Shown here piece after piece: positions 7,575-12,787 of a stretch of DNA of 12,787 nucleotides (the first letter of the stretch is position 1; each line of letters begins with the position of its first letter). Source of the stretch: JABWAJ01 sp046153985 (GTDB taxonomy: Bacteria > Bacteroidota > Bacteroidia > Chitinophagales > Saprospiraceae); the NCBI GenBank assembly GCA_046153985.1, contig JBJXFD010000460.1:1-12787 (forward strand), given 5' to 3'. The notes beneath the pieces were generated by a model. The model did no database searches. It saw only the letters and a program-made list of their open reading frames with translations, and was not told where the DNA came from. Position numbers and translations under genes: made by a program.

Positions 7575-8020
7575 CCATTACGCTGCGCAAAATCCACCGC
7601 TATACCTGGTTCGCTTTCGCCTTCTTGCTCCCACTGGGCTGGCTGGCTGCGATTTGGGCCCTTCCAGAAACAGTATGGCAAACGCCTGTGCGCCTGGGGC
7701 AACCACCCCAACTCCCGCACCTGCTACAGTCCAAAGAGTCCGGCGATTTTGTCATAAATCTTAGGCAGGATAGTACGGAGCAATTAAAGCAAATCGAGAT
7801 ATTTATCAAAAAACCACAGGTTAACCCCAGCACTGTAGTAATCATCGAAACGATTGATCCAATTAAAGGCACGAAGGAGCAGCCATTGGGTTTGCTTGGC
7901 AGCCGGGGCGTTTGGCGGTTCAATTTGGACAGTTTGACTGCTAAACATCCAGATTTTAAGATCCGATTGGAAGACAACATTCAACATCTCAGATTGAGGT
8001 CCATCACTTTCGAACGATAG
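7571..8020 (+). CDS. Single-span membrane-anchored protein of unknown function
   Basis: This 149-residue protein starts with a basic segment and one transmembrane helix (about residues 11-31, YTWFAFAFLLPLGWLAAIWAL). A soluble domain of about 115 residues follows and is predicted to be periplasmic. It shows alternating beta-type segments (FVINLRQ, QIEIFIKKP, TVVIIETI, RGVWRFNL, FKIRLED, LRLRSITFE) and no cysteine, so it is not an obvious cofactor carrier. I chose ATG 7571 because it overlaps the previous stop by ATGA and the protein then begins just before the helix. The downstream ferric-reductase/Rieske gene starts 36 nt later. I do not recognise a named family. Its position suggests an accessory subunit of the membrane electron-transfer protein. 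Confidence 0.68.
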   Translation: MTITLRKIHRYTWFAFAFLLPLGWLAAIWALPETVWQTPVRLGQPPQLPHLLQSKESGDFVINLRQDSTEQLKQIEIFIKKPQVNPSTVVIIETIDPIKGTKEQPLGLLGSRGVWRFNLDSLTAKHPDFKIRLEDNIQHLRLRSITFER

Positions 8021-8056
8021 AAACGATCCTTTTAACCAACTTAAAAGCGCTTCACC

Positions 8057-9139
8057 ATGTCCGTCATCTATGACCCAATTCATTGGACTCCACATAAAAG
8101 ATTGTACGATTGGCTGCTGTTGACCTTTGTAGTGCTTTACCTCGCGCTTTTCAGCGGGCTACAAGCGTTGCTGTTCCCGCAAGTGACCATGGAAACCCTG
8201 GTCATCCGCGCAACAGGCACTTTGGCATTTTTGATGCTCCACATTATCCTTTGCATCGGACCATTGTGCCGCCTGGATAAACGGTTTCTGCCCTTGCTCT
8301 ACAATAGGCGGCACTTTGGAGTGGCGATGTTTTTAATCGGACTTGTACATGGCGCGTTTAGTATTGTTCAATTTCACGCCCTAAGCAATGCCGACCCAAT
8401 CGTTTCGCTATTTGTGTCGAATACTCAATTCGGTTCTTTAGCACGGTTTCCATTTCAGTCTTTGGGTTTTTTTGCGCTAATGATCCTGTTTGTCATGGCC
8501 GCTACAAGCCATGATTTCTGGTTAAAAAACCTTACTCCGTCTGTTTGGAAGACGCTTCACTTGGGCGTTTATCTGGCCTATGCCTTGCTCTTGATGCACG
8601 TAATGCTCGGAGTGATTCAATTGGAGCAATCGCCTGTATTGATCGGGTTGATCGGGTTCGGGATGTTCACCGTTACCAGCCTACACGTGGTGGCTGCTTA
8701 CCAGCAAATGAAAAAAGATAGGGCGGCACAGCCATCCAAGACCGAGGTGGTAATGTCCAATATTCAATATCCAATATCAAATGCCCCAGCCGGCTTTGTT
8801 TATGCCTGTGAAGTGTCCGACGTCCCAGAGAACCGGGCCAAAATGTTAATCATTCAAGGCGAAAACATAGCACTTTTCAAATACGAAAACAAACTCTCGG
8901 CGGTGCACAACCTCTGCAAACATCAAAACGGACCGCTTAGTGAAGGAAAGATCATAGATGGCTGCATTACCTGCCCTTGGCATGGTTACCAATATTTGCC
9001 GGAAAACGGGCAATCGCCGCCACCTTTCACCGAAAAATTGTGTACTTATGATGTGTTTGTAGAGGACGCACAGGTGTACCTAAACCCTAAACCTTATCCG
9101 GAAGGAACGGCAAGGCCGCCAGCGGTTATTGGGTCATAA
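8057..9139 (+). CDS. Ferric-reductase-like heme b membrane domain fused to a Rieske [2Fe-2S] domain
   Basis: This 360-residue fusion joins two redox domains. Residues about 15-215 form six hydrophobic spans like the ferric-reductase/MsrQ transmembrane domain. Candidate heme ligands are His62, His98, His168 and His181; the last two are 13 apart in one helix, as in NOX-type proteins. Residues about 245-345 form a Rieske domain with C287-x-H289, 16 residues, then C306-P-W-H309. Basic segments between spans 2 and 3 (RLDKR, YNRRHF) and after span 6 (MKKDR) predict both termini in the cytoplasm, so the Rieske domain would be cytoplasmic. It would pass electrons from a soluble reductase to the hemes and so across the membrane. 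No FAD/NAD(P)H domain is present. The linker contains a 7-bp tandem repeat. The next gene starts 12 nt downstream. Confidence 0.85.
   Translation: MSVIYDPIHWTPHKRLYDWLLLTFVVLYLALFSGLQALLFPQVTMETLVIRATGTLAFLMLHIILCIGPLCRLDKRFLPLLYNRRHFGVAMFLIGLVHGAFSIVQFHALSNADPIVSLFVSNTQFGSLARFPFQSLGFFALMILFVMAATSHDFWLKNLTPSVWKTLHLGVYLAYALLLMHVMLGVIQLEQSPVLIGLIGFGMFTVTSLHVVAAYQQMKKDRAAQPSKTEVVMSNIQYPISNAPAGFVYACEVSDVPENRAKMLIIQGENIALFKYENKLSAVHNLCKHQNGPLSEGKIIDGCITCPWHGYQYLPENGQSPPPFTEKLCTYDVFVEDAQVYLNPKPYPEGTARPPAVIGS
8757..8777 (+). repeat. Three 7-bp tandem units in the fusion linker
   Basis: CCAATAT, TCAATAT and CCAATAT follow one another without gaps inside the gene, between the heme and Rieske domains. 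They encode the core of SNIQYPISN (residues 234-242). The composition is more AT-rich than the surrounding gene. The period of 7 is not a multiple of 3, which is unusual for a coding repeat and recalls short intergenic repeats of this wording that I associate with environmental bacteria. Confidence 0.7.
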
Positions 9140-9151
9140 AATCATTTGGTC

Positions 9152-9964
9152 ATGGAACAAGATTCAGAATTTTACATCGGCTGGCAAGCCACTGCGCCAC
9201 CAACTTTTAAAAAGGCCATCCGACGTTTTGTACTTGGTCTGTACCTGCTGGTGCCAGTGCTGGTCTTTTCAATAGTATATTTTCAAAAAGGTTTTTCCAA
9301 CGGCACGTTTGAATATGGAAAGACAACCGAGTTGGAAGGCGTTTTCACCCGGATACCGGTTCCTTTTTTAACTATCGGAAGCGGAGAAGATCTATCGGGA
9401 ACCCCTGTTTTAAAAAAAATTCTTTTGATCGGGTCTGGAAAGTTTGGGTTTACCATTGATCCTAAAATAATAAAGGAAGGAGCGCAGGTCAAGGTATCTG
9501 GGTTCCTGATTTACAACGATGGCAAAACGGCTTTTGAAGTGAAAAGTATAACCCAGTTGGAAGATCGCATTTTTCCAAACCACCCGGTCGCTTCGGATAA
9601 TCACTTAACGATCAACGATCCATCCATTACCCTATGCGGTGAAATCACCGATCCCAAATGCCTGCTCGGGGTAATGAACCCCGGACAGGGCAAACCACAC
9701 CGGGATTGCGCGATCAGATGTATAAGCGGTGGACTACCACCTGTGCTGAAAGTTGCCAATGAAGCCGGCGAAACCGAATATTACATCCTTGTCGGGCAAG
9801 ATGGAACCCCCATCAATGATCAACTGCTTGACTTTGTCGGTGACGGGGTGGTGCTCTGTGGGCGATTAGAGCAGCAATCAGATTGGTGGGTGCTGTATAC
9901 CGACCCGAGTACGTGTAAAAGAATTAGTAAGGCTTTGTTGAATTCGGGAACTATGTGCAACTAA
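9152..9964 (+). CDS. Membrane-anchored protein with a conserved Cys/His-rich motif
   Basis: This 270-residue protein has one transmembrane helix (about 27-45) and a large, probably periplasmic, C-terminal part. That part looks like two beta-rich OB-like segments: about 58-137 (LEGVFTRIPVPF, AQVKVSGFLI) and about 158-258 (ITLCGEI, DGVVLCGRLE, WWVLYTDP). The second begins with a dense motif around residues 162-197: Asp167, Lys169, Cys170, Gly173, Met175, Pro177, Gly178, Gly180, Lys181, His183, Cys186, Cys190, Gly193, Gly194, Pro196. I recognise this pattern from uncharacterised bacterial proteins but know no assigned function. The Cys, His and Met residues could bind heme, copper or an Fe-S centre. 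ATG 9152 is preferred over the in-frame TTG 9146. It lies 12 nt after the Rieske fusion and 10 nt before the esterase gene, in one operon. Confidence 0.75.
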   Translation: MEQDSEFYIGWQATAPPTFKKAIRRFVLGLYLLVPVLVFSIVYFQKGFSNGTFEYGKTTELEGVFTRIPVPFLTIGSGEDLSGTPVLKKILLIGSGKFGFTIDPKIIKEGAQVKVSGFLIYNDGKTAFEVKSITQLEDRIFPNHPVASDNHLTINDPSITLCGEITDPKCLLGVMNPGQGKPHRDCAIRCISGGLPPVLKVANEAGETEYYILVGQDGTPINDQLLDFVGDGVVLCGRLEQQSDWWVLYTDPSTCKRISKALLNSGTMCN

Positions 9965-9974
9965 TGCTATCACC

Positions 9975-11348
9975 ATGAAAACAGTCAATATTCAACTCCA
10001 ATCCTTGCCCATCGCTACCCCGCATCCTGCAAGCTTTTACCTTGCGGGCAATTGCAACAATTGGCAACCCAACGACATTGCGTTTCGGTTTAAAGAAAAC
10101 GGGGATGGCTCCTATCAGCTAGATATTCAGACCGATCTGGACACGCTAGAGTACAAGATCACGCGCGGCCATTGGTCGTCTGCAGAGGGCAATGACGAGG
10201 GTAAAGAACGCCCTAACCGTATTTTTCAGGTGGACGCATCAGAAAATAACCTGGGGATACAAATCGAATCATGGACGGACGCCCCTGCAGGGGTAAGTAA
10301 GGGGAATGTAATGTTGGTACATCCAGATTTTTTTAGCCCCCAACTGGGCAGACGCCGCCGGATTTGGGCTTGTTTGCCGCCGGATTACTGGGCAAATCCA
10401 CAAAAACGATACCCGGTGGTTTACATGCAGGATGGCCAAAATCTATTTGATAACCCCGATGCCCTGTTCGGATCCTGGGATGCCGACAAGGCATTAAACC
10501 GCCTTTTTATCCAATCCACCGATCGCCAATCTACCACCCCCATCATGATCGGGATCGAAAACGCTGGAGCGCATCGTATCTCTGAATATTCGCCCTGGCA
10601 AAACTCTGTTCATGGCGGTGGGGAAGGCCATCAATACCTTGACTTCATCTGCAAAACATTAAAGCCCTTTATAGACTCGCGACTGCGTACCTTGTCTGAA
10701 CGGGAGCACACGGGCATTATGGGAAGTAGCATGGGAGGCCTGATTGCATTCTGTGCGGCCATAGAAAAACCGGATGTTTTTGGGATAGCGGGCGTGTTTT
10801 CGCCATCGCTTTGGTTTTCCAAAAAGGAAATATTCCACCTGGCAAAAAAGCGCAAGCCGGATTTTCCGACCAAAATACTGCTCATGGCCGGCCAGCAGGA
10901 AAGTCGAGATATGGTAGGTGACTTGCTGGATCTTTACGAAACGCTGCTGGATGCAGGTCATGATGAGCACAATCTCCATTATGACCTGCATTCGGACGGT
11001 TCTCACTCGGAGTGGTTTTGGGCTCGCGAATTTGAGCATGCCTTGCATTGGCTTTTTGGAGCAATGCCCGGACATGACCACGGTGGTATTTCGGATGAAT
11101 TGATACAATTCCGCCTTGACCCAAAAGTCAAAGAACTAATTATTGATATAGCAACGCGTATTCCACAACCACAATTGGAAATTCGCGATTATTGCCATGA
11201 TCGGCAATTTCACCATGTACTTGGCCATACGGATAACCGAATCCCTTACGCTAATTGGGAAGACTGCATTTATTCTATCCGGTTGATCTCGGAAGGAGAT
11301 TTGATCTTCTCCCGTCGTGTACATTTGAACCAACTTTCAATACTATGA
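9975..11348 (+). CDS. Esterase-D-like hydrolase with glycogen-binding-like N domain
   Basis: This 457-residue protein has three parts. Residues about 15-100 resemble a CBM48/AMPK-type glycogen-binding fold (SFYLAGNCNNWQPND, GSYQLDI, EYKITRGHW). Residues about 115-362 form an alpha/beta hydrolase of the esterase D type: RRIWACLPPDYW, YPVVYMQDGQNLFD, MIGIENAG, nucleophile Ser252 in GSSMG (250-254), and His344 in DGSHSEWFW. The last 90 residues (about 368-457) are an extension I cannot place. No signal peptide is visible, so it is likely cytoplasmic. The start is 10 nt after the previous stop. Its own stop overlaps the regulator start (ATGA at 11345-11348). It may act on an acylated or glucan-bound substrate. 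The reason for its place in a redox operon is unclear. Confidence 0.82.
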   Translation: MKTVNIQLQSLPIATPHPASFYLAGNCNNWQPNDIAFRFKENGDGSYQLDIQTDLDTLEYKITRGHWSSAEGNDEGKERPNRIFQVDASENNLGIQIESWTDAPAGVSKGNVMLVHPDFFSPQLGRRRRIWACLPPDYWANPQKRYPVVYMQDGQNLFDNPDALFGSWDADKALNRLFIQSTDRQSTTPIMIGIENAGAHRISEYSPWQNSVHGGGEGHQYLDFICKTLKPFIDSRLRTLSEREHTGIMGSSMGGLIAFCAAIEKPDVFGIAGVFSPSLWFSKKEIFHLAKKRKPDFPTKILLMAGQQESRDMVGDLLDLYETLLDAGHDEHNLHYDLHSDGSHSEWFWAREFEHALHWLFGAMPGHDHGGISDELIQFRLDPKVKELIIDIATRIPQPQLEIRDYCHDRQFHHVLGHTDNRIPYANWEDCIYSIRLISEGDLIFSRRVHLNQLSIL

Positions 11349-12022
11349 ACAAAAGTATCTGGTTTTTCGAAGAAGTTGATTTGTACGAGATACTCTGCCC
11401 GTACAAATACAAAGACCACCTAAAGTCGCATCCATTGAGTTGCTACAATAAAACCGACTTTCTATTTATGGAGGGGGAGCTTGCACGCGAGCTGTTTTTG
11501 ATTGCTGAAGGTCGGGTCAAGGTCAGTTTTTATGACCATGAAGGCAATGAGCAGGTAATTGCTTTTCTTGGCAAAGGCGAGATTCTTGGCGAAACGGCCC
11601 TGTTTGGCCAGAACAAATACCGGGAGTTTGCACAAGCCATGACAGACCGTACCATGATTTGCAAATTGGGGCTTGAAAAAGCCCGGGAGCTGGCACGCGA
11701 TTATGTGCCATTCTCACTCACGATCACCAAACGATTTGGTGAACGAACCCAAAAACTCGAACGCCGCCTGCAAATACTGCTGTTCAAGGATGCCCGCCAA
11801 AGACTTGTGGAGTTTCTGAAAGACCTGTGCCGTGATATAGGAACCCCTTCTCGTACTGGTGTCAAAGTGATGCTTGAGATCACACAGAGCGATATCGCCG
11901 CGCTCATCGGCACATCGCGTAAAACAGTATCCTTGCTTTTTACTGACCTTGAAGAGGCCGACATGGTGAAATTTCATGGGCGGAAAGAGATTTATGTAGC
12001 GGATTTGGAGAAACTTGCTTAA
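11345..12022 (+). CDS. Crp/Fnr-family transcription regulator
   Basis: This 225-residue protein has an N-terminal cyclic-nucleotide-binding-type beta barrel (about 35-125) with FLIAEGRVKVSFYD and KGEILGETALF. A dimer helix containing KLERRLQILLFKDARQRL (137-154) and a C-terminal winged helix-turn-helix (about 178-215) follow. It resembles the Bacteroidota Crp/Fnr proteins that begin IWFFEEVDLYEILCP. The cAMP pocket is altered: Glu83 is kept, but the Arg-Ser pair of E. coli CRP reads Arg93-Glu94. The four cysteines (18, 33, 106, 162) do not form the FNR cluster pattern. The recognition helix reads TSRKTVSLL, with Lys193 where CRP and FNR have Glu. I chose the start by the ATGA overlap with the esterase stop. 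It ends 11 nt before a perfect palindrome that it may bind. Confidence 0.9.
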   Translation: MNKSIWFFEEVDLYEILCPYKYKDHLKSHPLSCYNKTDFLFMEGELARELFLIAEGRVKVSFYDHEGNEQVIAFLGKGEILGETALFGQNKYREFAQAMTDRTMICKLGLEKARELARDYVPFSLTITKRFGERTQKLERRLQILLFKDARQRLVEFLKDLCRDIGTPSRTGVKVMLEITQSDIAALIGTSRKTVSLLFTDLEEADMVKFHGRKEIYVADLEKLA

Positions 12023-12033
12023 GAAATCCCAAC

Positions 12034-12049
12034 TGTTACCCCCGTAACA
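12034..12049 (+). promoter_or_regulatory. Putative Crp/Fnr-type operator, copy 3, perfect palindrome
   Basis: TGTTAC-CCCC-GTAACA is a perfect 6-4-6 inverted repeat, the size and spacing of a Crp/Fnr-family site. It lies between the regulator gene and the VOC gene. Its centre (12041.5) is 37.5 nt upstream of the last G of the -7 element, which puts it near -41 to -42 from the predicted transcription start (class II activator position). Confidence 0.68.
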
Positions 12050-12071
12050 TCCCGCCCCTCCACTCCCCCTG

Positions 12072-12079
12072 TATCTTTG
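12072..12079 (+). promoter_or_regulatory. Bacteroidota -7 promoter element before the VOC gene
   Basis: TATCTTTG matches the TAnnTTTG consensus fully. The predicted start is near 12083, about 32 nt before the ATG at 12115. The -33 region (around 12050-12062) is C-rich and has no TTTG, consistent with dependence on an activator bound at 12034-12049. Confidence 0.6.
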
Positions 12080-12114
12080 TCCTATCATTAGAAAAAGGAT
12101 TTACATCTGACCTT

Positions 12115-12787
12115 ATGAAAGTATTATTTCAAACTGCAATCCTGTTGTTGGCTTTTTGCCATTCGGCAGTTGTTTTTTCCCAAAAAGCCACGGCGGTTAC
12201 GGCGGTTAGCATCACGGTAAGTGATCTTGATCGGGAAGTTAATTTTTTTGTGCAAAACCTTGATTTTAAAAAAATTAAAGAAGAAACCCAAACCGGTGAA
12301 GCCGTAGCAAAACTGTTTGGGTTGACTGAAAAAACGGCCAGTGTTCGGATTGCTACGCTGCAACTCGGACAAGAGCAGATCCAATTGATGGACTTTGAAG
12401 GAACGACTGATGGGCGGCCTGTTCCGGCCGATACCCGGAGTAATGACCTGTGGTTCCAACACCTTGCCATTGTGGTAAGCGATATGGACGCAGCCTATCA
12501 AAAACTGTTAAAAAACAAAGTACAACACGTCTCTACGTTCCCCGAAACGCTACCGGATTACCTGCCCAATGCTGCAGGTATCCGAGCCTTTTACTTCCGC
12601 GACCCAGAAGGGCATAACCTCGAACTTATTTGGTTTCCGCCTGGCAAAGGCAACCCTAAATGGCAGTCGGCAGGCACCGCTCAAGCACCCTCTGTATTTC
12701 TGGGCATTGACCATACCGCCATTGCCATTTCGGATACGGAGCGGAGCTTGGCTTTTTCCCGCGATGCGCTGGGATTGGTCTGGGGAG
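12115..12787 (+). CDS. Exported VOC/glyoxalase-family protein, 5' part of gene
   Basis: The reading frame is open from ATG 12115 to the window end, giving 224 residues without a stop. The N terminus is a signal peptide (about residues 1-22, MKVLFQTAILLLAF then VVFSQK), so the product is probably periplasmic. Three vicinal-oxygen-chelate modules are visible. The first starts at VTAVSITVSDLDREVNFF. The second has QHLAIVV (His116) and RDPEGHNLELIW (Glu170), typical metal-ligand positions. The third starts at GIDHTAIAISD (His200). A fourth module is expected beyond the edge, making a two-domain protein. The substrate is unknown; VOC enzymes include glyoxalases, ring-cleaving dioxygenases and resistance proteins. 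Operator copy 3 and a -7 element lie just upstream. Confidence 0.85.
   Translation, partial: MKVLFQTAILLLAFCHSAVVFSQKATAVTAVSITVSDLDREVNFFVQNLDFKKIKEETQTGEAVAKLFGLTEKTASVRIATLQLGQEQIQLMDFEGTTDGRPVPADTRSNDLWFQHLAIVVSDMDAAYQKLLKNKVQHVSTFPETLPDYLPNAAGIRAFYFRDPEGHNLELIWFPPGKGNPKWQSAGTAQAPSVFLGIDHTAIAISDTERSLAFSRDALGLVWG

Noticed and set aside
12124..12501. Overlapping - strand frames of 113 and 125 codons near the right end
   Set aside because: The + strand frame here encodes a VOC protein with signal peptide, metal-ligand positions and an upstream promoter, so the antisense frames are shadows.

Overview
All recognisable genes in this window lie on the + strand. The organism is most likely a member of the Bacteroidota, plausibly a Saprospiraceae-like lineage. 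The reasons are start codons without Shine-Dalgarno sequences, promoter elements of the Bacteroidota -7 type (TAnnTTTG-like), a regulator that resembles the Crp/Fnr proteins common in that phylum, and the general look of the proteins. This placement is inference from style, not a database result.

Layout. (1) Positions 1-1322 hold the 3' part of a GH63/MGH1-like glucosidase gene. (2) 1462-3072 encode a lipoprotein with a C-terminal DM13 redox domain and an outer-membrane beta-barrel protein. (3) 3129-5129 encode a GH133 glycogen-debranching enzyme. (4) 5157-6450 encode an exported YHS-domain protein and a MIP/aquaporin channel, 4 nt apart. (5) 6585-7283 encode an atypical short-chain dehydrogenase (SDR). 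(6) 7350-12022 form a tight six-gene run: a small membrane protein, a single-span anchored protein, a ferric-reductase-like heme b membrane domain fused to a Rieske [2Fe-2S] domain, a membrane-anchored Cys/His-motif protein, an esterase with a glycogen-binding-like N domain, and a Crp/Fnr-family regulator as last gene. (7) 12115 to the window end encode the start of an exported VOC/glyoxalase-family protein. No intergenic stretch exceeds 140 bases. I see no tRNA, rRNA, CRISPR array or insertion sequence.

The main observation is regulatory. Three intergenic regions (before the DM13 lipoprotein, the SDR and the VOC protein) each carry a 16-bp element of the form TGTWAC-CYSC-GTAAMH. Each centre lies 35.5-37.5 nt upstream of the last G of an ANCTTTG -7 element. 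That is the geometry of a Crp/Fnr protein activating from about -41. A Crp/Fnr regulator is encoded in the same window, at the end of the redox operon and immediately before the perfect palindromic copy.

Taken together the window suggests an undescribed, locally controlled envelope redox module. Electrons would enter a cytoplasmic Rieske domain, cross the membrane through b hemes, and reach periplasmic or envelope partners (DM13 lipoprotein, the Cys/His-motif protein, perhaps the YHS protein). The two glycoside hydrolases and the esterase point to glycogen or alpha-glucan metabolism nearby; their link to the redox module is only by position.
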